From the NCBI GenBank assembly GCA_002452325.1, contig DKFG01000044.1:3783-13924 (forward strand): 10,142 nucleotides of DNA, given 5' to 3'. The notes under the pieces were generated by a model. It saw nothing but the letters and a program-made list of their open reading frames with translations, searched no databases and was not told where the DNA came from. Below, in pieces: positions 1-6,993 of this stretch; the stretch's first letter is position 1, and each line of letters opens with the position of its first letter. The DNA is from Geobacter sp. UBA6802. GTDB taxonomy: Bacteria; Desulfobacterota; Desulfuromonadia; Geobacterales; Pseudopelobacteraceae. A program made the translations under genes and the position numbers.

Positions 1-262
1 GGCCGATCAGCTGCACCACCAGCGGAATTCCCTGTTCGGCGGGGGCGATTTCGCGCAGGTCTGCGGCAGCCAGACGCTTGGTGGTCTCACCGGGGGCCAC
101 CCGCATAAACTCGGTAAAGAGGGTGTCCGGCTGCACCCAGCAGGCAAACAGCTCCCGCAGACCGCGGTTGGTCAGCCCCTGCATCGGGGCCAGCATCAGG
201 GGTGTTGTGTCAGGTAACCAGGGAAGTTTGTGTTGGTTTGGTGGGAAGGATAGTGAAGTCAT
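1..262 (-). CDS. tRNA-dihydrouridine synthase-like protein, N-terminal part
   Basis: Only the first 87 codons are in the window; the gene runs off the left edge. The translation has the first beta strand of the Dus flavoprotein barrel at residues 22-36, with the LAPMQGLTNRGLR motif that corresponds to the LAPMxGVTDxxFR signature around the FMN site. A second strand follows at residues 80-87 (PLVVQLIG), matching the conserved VQLxG strand. Dus enzymes reduce specific uridines in the tRNA D-loop using FMN and NADPH. The ATG at 262 gives a 22-residue leader before the barrel. An internal ATG at 196 would start directly at MLAPMQG, as in many Dus proteins. Neither start has a clear Shine-Dalgarno. 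The gene follows slyD on the same strand, after 149 bases holding a long inverted repeat. The Dus assignment is fairly safe; the subfamily cannot be told from this fragment. Confidence 0.8.
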   Translation of the reverse strand, partial: MTSLSFPPNQHKLPWLPDTTPLMLAPMQGLTNRGLRELFACWVQPDTLFTEFMRVAPGETTKRLAAADLREIAPAEQGIPLVVQLIG

Positions 263-276
263 CAGAAAAGATAGCT

Positions 277-401
277 GAAACACAGAGCAACTGAGCAACT
301 GAGGGAAAGGCAACAAGCAAATGGCAATTAACCAGCTTGAATAGAAAATCTTTGCTATTTAAGGGATTGCTTTTCTCTGTTGCTCTGTTGCTCCGTGTTT
401 C
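277..401. repeat. Imperfect inverted repeat made of 8-bp units
   Basis: The left arm (277-309) begins GAAACACAGAGCAACTGAG. The right arm (369-401), read on the minus strand, begins GAAACACGGAGCAACAGAG. The arms match at 28 of 33 positions and are separated by about 59 bases. Each arm contains an octamer repeated about two and a half times (GAGCAACT on the left, GAGCAACA in the right arm's complement). The repeat occupies nearly all of the space between slyD and the dus-like gene. As RNA from the minus strand it would form a long hairpin 10 bases after the slyD stop and end 14 bases before the dus start. It lacks a T tract, so it is not a standard intrinsic terminator. A dispersed intergenic palindrome is possible. 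Confidence 0.8.
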
Positions 402-411
402 AATACAGGTT

Positions 412-891
412 CTACAGAATCTCCACCAGTTCAATCTCGTAGGTCAGATCTTCGCCGGCCAGGGGATGGTTGGCATCAAAGGTGACAGCGGTTTCGCCCA
501 CCTCAACCACGGTTACTTCCAGCTCTTCGCCATCTTCACCGGTCAGGATCAGGTCGTCACCCACCTCGGGCTCCATGTCATCGGGCAAGAGCTGCTTTTC
601 AATGGTAAAGACTGCTTCGGCATCGTACTCGCCAAAGGCATCCACAGCAGGAATGGTGATGGTTGTGCTCTGACCGGGAGTCATCCCGATCAGTGCTGCT
701 TCTATGGCCGGAAAAAACTCTTCTTCGCCAATGGTTAGCTCTGCAGGCCCGTATTCGCAGGCGCAGTCATCGCTGCAGTCGTCGTCGCTGCAGCAATCGT
801 CTGATTCGAGAGTCGTCTCTATAATGGTGCCGTCTTCCAGTTTGCCGGTAAAATTGATCCGAACCTTGTCGCCTTTTTGTGCCTGTGCCAT
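412..891 (-). CDS. slyD: SlyD-like FKBP-type peptidyl-prolyl isomerase
   Basis: This 159-residue protein catalyses cis-trans isomerisation of prolyl bonds and probably acts as a cytoplasmic folding chaperone. It shows the SlyD layout: FKBP strand VRINFTGKLEDGTIIETT (about 10-27), the FKBP core GPAELTIGEEEFFPAIEAALIGM (48-70), the insert-in-flap region after DAFGEYD (about 83-140), and the closing strand HPLAGEDLTYEIELVEI. Between residues 29 and 48 is an insert with five cysteines (33, 34, 39, 43, 45) among aspartates and serines, where ordinary SlyD has a short loop. The His/Cys-rich metal tail of E. coli SlyD is absent here, so this insert may be the metal site. The start at 891 follows GAAAGG on the minus strand at a usable distance. 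The gene lies 90 bases behind the hybrid kinase and may have its own promoter, though I could not identify one. Confidence 0.9.
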   Translation of the reverse strand: MAQAQKGDKVRINFTGKLEDGTIIETTLESDDCCSDDDCSDDCACEYGPAELTIGEEEFFPAIEAALIGMTPGQSTTITIPAVDAFGEYDAEAVFTIEKQLLPDDMEPEVGDDLILTGEDGEELEVTVVEVGETAVTFDANHPLAGEDLTYEIELVEIL

Positions 892-981
892 GTGTGATAA
901 CCTTTCATCGATTGTTGGTGCTGAAGTTGTGGCATGGTACGGGGAAAACGCTCCATCCGTCCAGTAAAATTCTTGTGACGC

Positions 982-3138
982 TCAGAATTGCCTCAAAGAC
1001 AGCCAGCGGTTCAAAACAGTCGTAAGCTCATCAAAATGGACCGGCTTGGACAGGTAATCATTCATGCCGGCCTTCAGGCATTTTTCCCGATCCCCCTGCA
1101 TGGCCCGTGCAGTCAGGGCTATGATGGGGATCTCCGGATTTTTCAGGCCGCTTGACTGATTCCGTATTTTTTCAGTGGTCAGATAGCCGTCAAGTACCGG
1201 CATGCTGCAGTCCATCAGCACCAGGTCAAACGCCTCAACGGCAAGCAGATCCAGGGCCTCCTGACCATTGCCGGCCAGTTCCGTCAGGTAGCCCATTTTG
1301 CGGAGCATCGTATCCATGACCAGTTGATTGACAAAATCGTCTTCTACCAGCAGAACCCGGCAGTCTGCGGGGCAGTGCCCGGTCGGAGCGGCAGAGACAG
1401 CCGGTTTTGTCTGTTCGCAGACCTGCTCGGGTGCCAGTTCAAGCGGCAGCCGGACAAAAAAGGTGGAGCCGACCCCTTCGGTGCTTTCAACACTGATATC
1501 CCCTCCCATCAGCCCAACCAGCTGTTTTGATATTGCCAGCCCCAGACCGGTGCCGCCGAATCTGCGGGTGGTGGAGCCATCAACCTGGCTGAACGGAATA
1601 AATAGCTTGTTCAGGCTGGCGGAAGCGATGCCGATGCCGGTGTCTTTAATGCTGAAACGCAGGGTGCAGGTTGTTGCGTCAAGAGCCCCGGCCAGTACGG
1701 TAATGCTGATGCTGCCCCGGCTGGTAAACTTGATGGCATTGCCCAGCAGGTTCAGCAGGATCTGCTGCAGGCGTCCCTCATCGCCCAGATACAGATCGGG
1801 CAGATCCGGGGCGATTCTGGAAAAGAGTGAGAGTCCCTTGGCCTGGGCCTGGGGACGGAGCAGGTTGACGGACTGTGTAACGGTTGCCCTGAGCGAAAAC
1901 GGTTCGTGCTGCAGCTGCATCCGCTGGGCTTCGATCTTGGCAAGATCAAGGATATCACCGATAATCTTGACCAGCCCGGAGCCGCTCTGCATGATGGCCG
2001 TCACACATTCCTGCTGTTCCGTGGTCAGTTCGGTCATCTCAAGCAGCTGGGCCATGCCCAGCACACCGTTCATCGGGGTACGCAGTTCATGGCTCATGTT
2101 GGCCAGAAATTCGCTTTTGGCGCGGCAGGCTTGTTCTGCCGCCTCCCTGGCCTGTGACATGCAGTCCTGCAGCCCTTTCAGGTCAGTGATGTCCTGGATG
2201 GCGCCGACTATCCCGCTTACCTCTCCGTTGGCGTCGCAGAAGGTTGCCTTGTTAAACACAACGGTTTTGACAACCCCGTCTGTACCGGTTACCTTCCACT
2301 CGTAGGATTGGGTCCCCGGATTAGCCAGCAGTTCCTTGTCTGCCTCATCATAGCGCAGTGCCGTCTCTGGTGGTGCTATGTCAAAAACCGTCCTGCCGAT
2401 CAGCTGCTCGTCACTCAAGCCGGTCAGCGCCCTGAATGCAGTATTGCAGCCCAGATAGCGGCATTGATTGTCCTTGTAGAAGATAGGAATCGGAACCGTG
2501 TTCAACAGGGTGCTGATAAAAAGGTCATGGGTCTTGAGCTGTTCCTCGGCCCTCACCCGGTACAGGGCTTCAATCCGCTGTTCACTGATATCCTGCACAA
2601 TCACCAGCAGGGACGGCTCTTCACCAGCATGCGGATGGGGTGCATCGGTGCTGATGCTGGCGGTCAGGCGGCCGTGAAAACCGTTGCCGCTGCCCCGAGC
2701 CGGAAAATAGAGGTCGATTGCTTTGTCGGTCGGCTGATTGCAGAACGCGCGAAATCTGCCCAGAAAGATGGTCCGGTCCGGATTGTCCAGCAGGTCGGCC
2801 AGCGGCTTGTTGATCAATAGATCGGATGATTTTCCAACCATGGTCGCAAAGGTCTGATTGCAACGTTCTATGCTGCCGTTACGGTTCAAGGTCAGATAGC
2901 CTACCGGCGCCTGGTGATACAGCCGGGAAAGCTCATCACGGGCCCGCTCGATCTGCAGCTGGGCATTGAGCAGCTCGTCGTTCTGCAGTTCCAGCTCAAT
3001 CTGGTGTACCGAAAGATCATGCACCAGCGTCTTAACCTCTTCGGGTGTCAGGCTGCAGAGCGATGCCGGAGAAGAACTGAGCAATGCCTCGGCACGCTGC
3101 CGCAGCATCTTTAAATCAGGGGGGCCTGCCGGTTTCAT
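982..3138 (-). CDS. Hybrid sensor histidine kinase (PAS-PAS-HisKA-HATPase-REC)
   Basis: This 718-residue protein autophosphorylates on a histidine and passes the phosphate to its own receiver. The order is: N-terminal helical stretch (about 30-75), PAS 1 (75-190), PAS 2 (205-320), HisKA with phospho-acceptor His350 in SHELRTPMNG, and an ATPase domain. The ATPase domain has N box residues Asn463 and Asn467, G1 DTGIGI at 499-504 and G2 GGTGLGLAI at 528-536. The REC domain (593-715) has acidic residues 599-601, phospho-acceptor Asp643, Thr677 and Lys698. There is no transmembrane segment, so it is cytoplasmic, sensing through PAS. No Hpt domain is present; onward phosphotransfer would need an outside partner. 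The start is well fixed: ATG at 3138 lies 8 bases after AAGGAGG (3147-3153), which is embedded in the end of the upstream CheB-CheR gene, only 3 bases separating the two reading frames. Confidence 0.96.
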   Translation of the reverse strand: MKPAGPPDLKMLRQRAEALLSSSPASLCSLTPEEVKTLVHDLSVHQIELELQNDELLNAQLQIERARDELSRLYHQAPVGYLTLNRNGSIERCNQTFATMVGKSSDLLINKPLADLLDNPDRTIFLGRFRAFCNQPTDKAIDLYFPARGSGNGFHGRLTASISTDAPHPHAGEEPSLLVIVQDISEQRIEALYRVRAEEQLKTHDLFISTLLNTVPIPIFYKDNQCRYLGCNTAFRALTGLSDEQLIGRTVFDIAPPETALRYDEADKELLANPGTQSYEWKVTGTDGVVKTVVFNKATFCDANGEVSGIVGAIQDITDLKGLQDCMSQAREAAEQACRAKSEFLANMSHELRTPMNGVLGMAQLLEMTELTTEQQECVTAIMQSGSGLVKIIGDILDLAKIEAQRMQLQHEPFSLRATVTQSVNLLRPQAQAKGLSLFSRIAPDLPDLYLGDEGRLQQILLNLLGNAIKFTSRGSISITVLAGALDATTCTLRFSIKDTGIGIASASLNKLFIPFSQVDGSTTRRFGGTGLGLAISKQLVGLMGGDISVESTEGVGSTFFVRLPLELAPEQVCEQTKPAVSAAPTGHCPADCRVLLVEDDFVNQLVMDTMLRKMGYLTELAGNGQEALDLLAVEAFDLVLMDCSMPVLDGYLTTEKIRNQSSGLKNPEIPIIALTARAMQGDREKCLKAGMNDYLSKPVHFDELTTVLNRWLSLRQF

Positions 3139-3141
3139 CCC

Positions 3142-6123
3142 TTAATCCTCCTTTTTACGAACCGAGCGCATCAGGCACTCTTGCCGCTCCATCGGGCAGG
3201 TGTTGTCGGTGATATCAAGGCAGGCGCCGATGTAACCGGCAAAGCTGCCATCTGCCTTGAAGCGGGGCCGTCCCTCGTCAAGAATCACCCGATAGAGGCC
3301 ATCATGCCGCCGCAGCCGGTATTCCATGGAAAACGGCTTCAACTGGTCAAACGATTCGGTGTAAACTTTCAGGCAGCGATCAAAATCATCAGGGTGAACC
3401 CCTTCAGCCCAGCCATTGCCCAGCTCCTGCTCTATAGTGCGGCCGGTAAAGGCAAGCCAGGGTTCGTTAAACCAGATGCAGCCTTTGCTGGTATCGGCCA
3501 GCCAGACCAGGGCCGGTGAGGCATGCACCACATCGGCAAACAGTCGCTGTACCTCCCTGGCGCTCTCCTGGGCCTGTTTCATGATGGTGATATCGACAAA
3601 AGAGACCACTGTGCCGGAGAAGGTCTTGGGGCCAACAGCGTAGGGCACTATCCGCATCAGGTGCCAGCGTCCGTCCTGGGTCTGTACCTCCTGCTCCACC
3701 GGTTTGCAGGTAATCTGTACCTCTCTGATCAGGGCAATCGGGTCGCAGTTCTGCAGGTGGTGGGTGATATGGGTGATCGGTCGGCCGATATCGCTGTCCA
3801 GCAGCTTGAAGATATCGCCGATCCGTTTTGAGAAGCGGCGTACCTCCATATTCTCGTCCAGCAGCAGGTTGCCGATCTGGGTGGCCGAGAGCAGGTTGTC
3901 CAGATCATTGTGCAGCTCGGTCAGCTCAATGATCTTGTTCTGGAACTCGGCATTGACCGTAAACAGCTCTTCATTGGTTGATTGCAGCTCTTCGTTGGTG
4001 GACTGCAGCTCCTCGTTACTGGCCAGAAGCTCTTCGTTGGTGGCCTGCAGTTCTTCGTTGGAGGTCTCCAGCTCCTCAATGGTGGCCTGCAGATTCTCAC
4101 GGGTAAACTGTAGCTCATGCTCCAGATCCCGCATCCGGTCTTCGGTCTCTTTGGAGAGGTCGTAGGTCTGAACCTGATCTCCGCTGTCCGGGGTATCGCT
4201 TCCCTTTTTCACCTCACTCAGAAAGATGGCCACCAGTCGTTCCTGTTCTTTTTTGCCCGGCATCGGCTTGATCCGCATATCAACCAGGCGGCCTGCTTCA
4301 AGATGGCCAAGCCTGATGTTGGAAAACCGCAGTTCCTGGTTCTGGCGCAGCACCTTCTGGATGCCGGTGGTAAGCGGTATGGCCAGCTCCTTGACTGCCA
4401 TTTTCGAGATATCGTTTACCACCTTGCCGGAGGGGAGCCGGAAGTAACCGGCAGCATCACCAAAGATATGCTGTACCTCAAGCTGCTCGTTTACCACCAG
4501 GGCCAGGGGGATGTAGTCCAGGCTGGCGACCTCGATGAAACGTTCCATCACCCGCTCTTCATCGGTGGCCCGCAACGCACGGCGGGCAACGGCAAACTGC
4601 CCCTTCATCTCATGGAAGCGGGTATCGGTCACCGTGGGCAGGTGGGTGTCGGAGAGTGGCTTCAGTCTGCCTTTAGAGCGGAAGATCTTCAGTTTCTGCT
4701 CAAGCGGCTCGAAGTAGGATGACATCTCGCCGGTGGTTTCACTGCTGCCCAGAAAGAGCACGCCGTTGCTTGCCAGAGAGAAATTGAAGAATTCAAAAAC
4801 CTTGCGCTGCAGTACCGACTGGAAGTAGATCAGCACATTGCGGCAGCTGATCAGATGTATGTTGGTAAAGGGGGGATCCTTGATCAGGTTGTGCTGGGCA
4901 AAGACCACCATCTCACGGATGGTGCGGGCGATCTGGAAGTTGTCGTCCCGCTTGTGGAAGTACTTTGACAGAATGCGGGGGGACAGATCGGCCGCAATAC
5001 TCTCCGGGTAACTGCCGGCCGCAGCGTAATGGATGGCATCGCGGTCGATATCGGTGGCAAAGATCTTGATATCGTGGGAAACACCCAGTTGATCCATACA
5101 TTCTCGGGCCAGGATTGCCAGTGAATAGGCCTCTTCGCCGGTGGAGCAGGCCGCCACCCAGAAGCGGATTTCACGGCTGGTGACATTGCGGAAGAGATCC
5201 GGCAGCACATAGGTAGCCAGATGGTCAAATGCCTCCTGATCACGGAAGAAGCTGGTGACGCCGATCAGCAGCTCGCGGTAGAGCGTGTTCAGCTCGGCCG
5301 GGTTGTTGAGGATAAAGGCAACATAATCCTTGATATCCTCCACCTGGTTGATGGACATCCGCCGCTCGATCCGACGCACCACCGTGCTGGGTTTATAGTA
5401 GGTAAAATCAACCTTGCAGCGTTCACGCAGCAGGGCAAAGATGCGGATCAGCCCGTCTTCGTTGCTTAACAGGCTCTCGGAACGGTCGGTCTTGGTCACG
5501 TAAGGGTGCTTGATAAAGGCCTGCAGCTGTTTGGGCATCTGATCCGGCGGCAAGATAAAGTCAGCCAGACCGGTGGAGATGGCAGATCGGGGCATGCCGT
5601 CAAACTTGGCCGATTCTTCTGACTGCACCATCACCATGCCGCCGTTTTCCTTGATGGTCCGCACCCCGCGCATGCCGTCACTGCCGGTACCGGAGAGAAT
5701 AATCGCCACGGCCCGATCAGCCTGGTCATCGGCCAGAGAACGCAGGAACAGGTCAATCGGCAGGTTGATCCCCCGGCTGTGGTCCTGATCGGACAACAGC
5801 AGCTTGCCATGGAAGATGGTCAGGTTCTTCTTGGGGGGGATCAGATAGACATGGTTGGGCAGCACCTCCATGGCATCTTCGGCCCGGTGAACCGGCATGG
5901 CGGTCTTTTTGGAGAGCAGCTCAACCATCAGGCTCTTGTAATCAGGTGAAAGGTGCTGGACCACGATAAAGGCCATGCCGCTGTCCGGCGGCATGTTGGT
6001 GAAAAAGGACTCAATCGCCTCCAGTCCGCCTGCCGAGGCGCCGATACCAACGTAATGGAAGGTAGCTGCAGGAGGCGGCACTGCGGGACTCTTGGTTGCA
6101 GCTGCAGCTGTTCTCTTGGTCAT
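3142..6123 (-). CDS. CheB-CheR fusion with coiled coil and two PAS domains
   Basis: This 993-residue protein joins a chemoreceptor methylesterase and a methyltransferase. The CheB domain (about 22-205) has catalytic Ser30 in GASAGG, His57 in VQHLSPD and Asp149 in GTGSDGM, and lacks the usual N-terminal receiver. The CheR domain (about 220-485) has the S-adenosylmethionine motif WVAACSTGEEAYSLA at 322-336 and CRNVLIYF at 427-434. Residues 659-734 form a coiled coil with the heptad NEELQ(S/A)T repeated several times. A PAS-like domain (about 741-850) and a PAS fold with HPDD and a C-terminal DITD (about 862-975) follow. Such fusions are common in environmental proteobacteria and usually sit beside hybrid kinases, as here. 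The ATG at 6123 has GAGG (6131-6134) 7 bases upstream. Known CheB and CheR act on glutamates of chemoreceptors; the real target of this fusion is unknown, and no chemoreceptor gene is in the window. Confidence 0.95.
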   Translation of the reverse strand: MTKRTAAAATKSPAVPPPAATFHYVGIGASAGGLEAIESFFTNMPPDSGMAFIVVQHLSPDYKSLMVELLSKKTAMPVHRAEDAMEVLPNHVYLIPPKKNLTIFHGKLLLSDQDHSRGINLPIDLFLRSLADDQADRAVAIILSGTGSDGMRGVRTIKENGGMVMVQSEESAKFDGMPRSAISTGLADFILPPDQMPKQLQAFIKHPYVTKTDRSESLLSNEDGLIRIFALLRERCKVDFTYYKPSTVVRRIERRMSINQVEDIKDYVAFILNNPAELNTLYRELLIGVTSFFRDQEAFDHLATYVLPDLFRNVTSREIRFWVAACSTGEEAYSLAILARECMDQLGVSHDIKIFATDIDRDAIHYAAAGSYPESIAADLSPRILSKYFHKRDDNFQIARTIREMVVFAQHNLIKDPPFTNIHLISCRNVLIYFQSVLQRKVFEFFNFSLASNGVLFLGSSETTGEMSSYFEPLEQKLKIFRSKGRLKPLSDTHLPTVTDTRFHEMKGQFAVARRALRATDEERVMERFIEVASLDYIPLALVVNEQLEVQHIFGDAAGYFRLPSGKVVNDISKMAVKELAIPLTTGIQKVLRQNQELRFSNIRLGHLEAGRLVDMRIKPMPGKKEQERLVAIFLSEVKKGSDTPDSGDQVQTYDLSKETEDRMRDLEHELQFTRENLQATIEELETSNEELQATNEELLASNEELQSTNEELQSTNEELFTVNAEFQNKIIELTELHNDLDNLLSATQIGNLLLDENMEVRRFSKRIGDIFKLLDSDIGRPITHITHHLQNCDPIALIREVQITCKPVEQEVQTQDGRWHLMRIVPYAVGPKTFSGTVVSFVDITIMKQAQESAREVQRLFADVVHASPALVWLADTSKGCIWFNEPWLAFTGRTIEQELGNGWAEGVHPDDFDRCLKVYTESFDQLKPFSMEYRLRRHDGLYRVILDEGRPRFKADGSFAGYIGACLDITDNTCPMERQECLMRSVRKKED
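3147..3153 (-). promoter_or_regulatory. Ribosome binding site of the hybrid kinase, inside the CheB-CheR end
   Basis: On the minus strand AAGGAGG overlaps the codons just before the CheB-CheR stop and lies 8 bases before the kinase ATG. With only 3 bases between stop and start, this supports translational coupling and one transcript. Confidence 0.85.
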
Positions 6124-6168
6124 GGTTTGGCCTCATGGATATTCGCTAAATTTGCATAATCTATACCC

Positions 6169-6192
6169 AAAAAAACAGGCCGTGTCAGCCTG
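6169..6192 (-). terminator. Terminator-like hairpin in the leader of the CheB-CheR gene
   Basis: Read on the minus strand, the stem CAGGC / GCCTG encloses a 7-base loop (TGACACG) and is followed directly by seven T residues, the form of a short intrinsic terminator. It lies 45 bases before the CheB-CheR start codon, pointing toward that gene. It could be an attenuator in the leader, the end of an unannotated small RNA, or a shield against transcription from the right. The 5-bp stem is short, so strength is uncertain. Confidence 0.45.
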
Positions 6193-6306
6193 ATTCTCAC
6201 AAATCGATGTACCCGGTTGCGCCTCTGCTTGAAATCCTTGCCTGTCCAGCCGGATTCGGTAATAACCTTGATCAGGAGTACATGTCTGCCTGACTATCTT
6301 CAAAGT

Positions 6307-6311
6307 GGAGG
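6307..6311 (+). promoter_or_regulatory. Ribosome binding site fixing the cyclic-nucleotide protein start
   Basis: GGAGG lies 4 bases before the ATG at 6316. An in-frame upstream start at 6217 would add 33 residues with no domain similarity and no such site, so 6316 is preferred. Confidence 0.75.
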
Positions 6312-6315
6312 TGCT

Positions 6316-6828
6316 ATGGAACCTGCTTCCCAGCGTTTTATGTCCATTGGAATGAAGTTGATGCTTCTTTCAATACATGAGAAGGCCTCTCTTCTTGAAA
6401 AAAGCGATTTTGGCAAAGAACTCAGCTGGCCAGAACTGCAAACTCTGGCAGGATATTTCTCTGTGTGGGAAGTCCCTGCTGCTGTTTGTCTGTGCCGTCA
6501 GGGAGAACAAAGTGATTTTGCCTTTTTGCTCTTTAAAGGTCGGGTGCGTATTTTAAAGGAAGATACCAACAAGGTTGCCAAAGAAATTGCATCGGTTGGC
6601 CCCGGTCATATAGTAGGTGAAATGGCTCTGATAGACAAAGAGCCGAGATCGGCATCGGTAATGGTAAAGAGCCCGCTGCTTATCATGGTGATAGAAGAGT
6701 CAAAATTTGAAGAAATGTCTGAAACGGTTCCCAGGCTATGGGGTAAGGTCTTGCTTGGATTGGCCAAAATACTCAGTAAACGTCTGCGGCAGACAAGCGG
6801 GGTCCTTGCCGAGTATATTTCAGGCTAA
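6316..6828 (+). CDS. Stand-alone cyclic-nucleotide-binding domain protein
   Basis: This 170-residue protein carries a CRP-type cyclic-nucleotide-binding beta-roll (about 35-145) and little else. The phosphate-binding cassette is visible as GEMALIDKEPRSAS at 101-114. Gly101-Glu102 and Arg111-Ser112 sit where CRP-family proteins contact the ribose and the cyclic phosphate, so binding is plausible. The C-terminus (about 140-170) is a single helix; there is no helix-turn-helix, so it is not a normal transcription factor. The protein could sense cAMP, cGMP or another small molecule and act through a partner. It is transcribed away from the CheB-CheR operon, with 192 bases between the two start codons. 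Its stop overlaps the stop of a small convergent reading frame on the minus strand. No promoter close to consensus was recognised. Confidence 0.85.
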   Translation: MEPASQRFMSIGMKLMLLSIHEKASLLEKSDFGKELSWPELQTLAGYFSVWEVPAAVCLCRQGEQSDFAFLLFKGRVRILKEDTNKVAKEIASVGPGHIVGEMALIDKEPRSASVMVKSPLLIMVIEESKFEEMSETVPRLWGKVLLGLAKILSKRLRQTSGVLAEYISG

Positions 6829-6962
6829 GTGTTCAAAATTGCATGTGCAACGGTACGGAGCGGCGGCAGTTCTGAGGACTGCGCAGATGCCGTTGTACTG
6901 GTACCAGGCAGCAGTATGACGGCAAGTGCCATCAGAATACGCGGGAGCATGGAAGGTAGCAT
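6825..6962 (-). CDS. Possible 45-residue secreted peptide or truncated secreted protein
   Basis: On the minus strand an ATG at 6962 opens a 45-residue frame. Its first part is a convincing signal peptide: basic PR at residues 7-8, hydrophobic core ILMALAVILLPG (9-20), then TSTTASA before a likely cleavage after residue 27. The mature part would be only 18 residues (QSSELPPLRTVAHAILNT). An alternative ATG at 6950 keeps the signal. It lies 31 bases after the stop of the DUF2860-like gene on the same strand and could share its transcript. Its stop overlaps that of the convergent cyclic-nucleotide gene. Only a weak GAAAG precedes the first start. It may be a real small protein, or the surviving N-terminus of a larger exported protein cut off by a rearrangement. 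I do not recognise a family. Confidence 0.4.
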   Translation of the reverse strand: MLPSMLPRILMALAVILLPGTSTTASAQSSELPPLRTVAHAILNT

Positions 6963-6993
6963 TCTTTCTATGTCAATCAGTATCCGCAGCCGG

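Noticed and set aside
1328..2305. Long plus-strand frame of 325 residues opposite the hybrid kinase
   Set aside because: It is a serine/arginine-rich antisense shadow of a gene with clear domains on the minus strand.
3704..4165. Plus-strand serine-rich repetitive frame (SSSLVDC-type repeats)
   Set aside because: It is the complement of the NEELQST heptads of the CheB-CheR fusion, not a gene.
6217..6315. Upstream in-frame extension of the cyclic-nucleotide protein
   Set aside because: It has no ribosome site and its 33 residues show no domain; the ATG at 6316 has GGAGG directly upstream.
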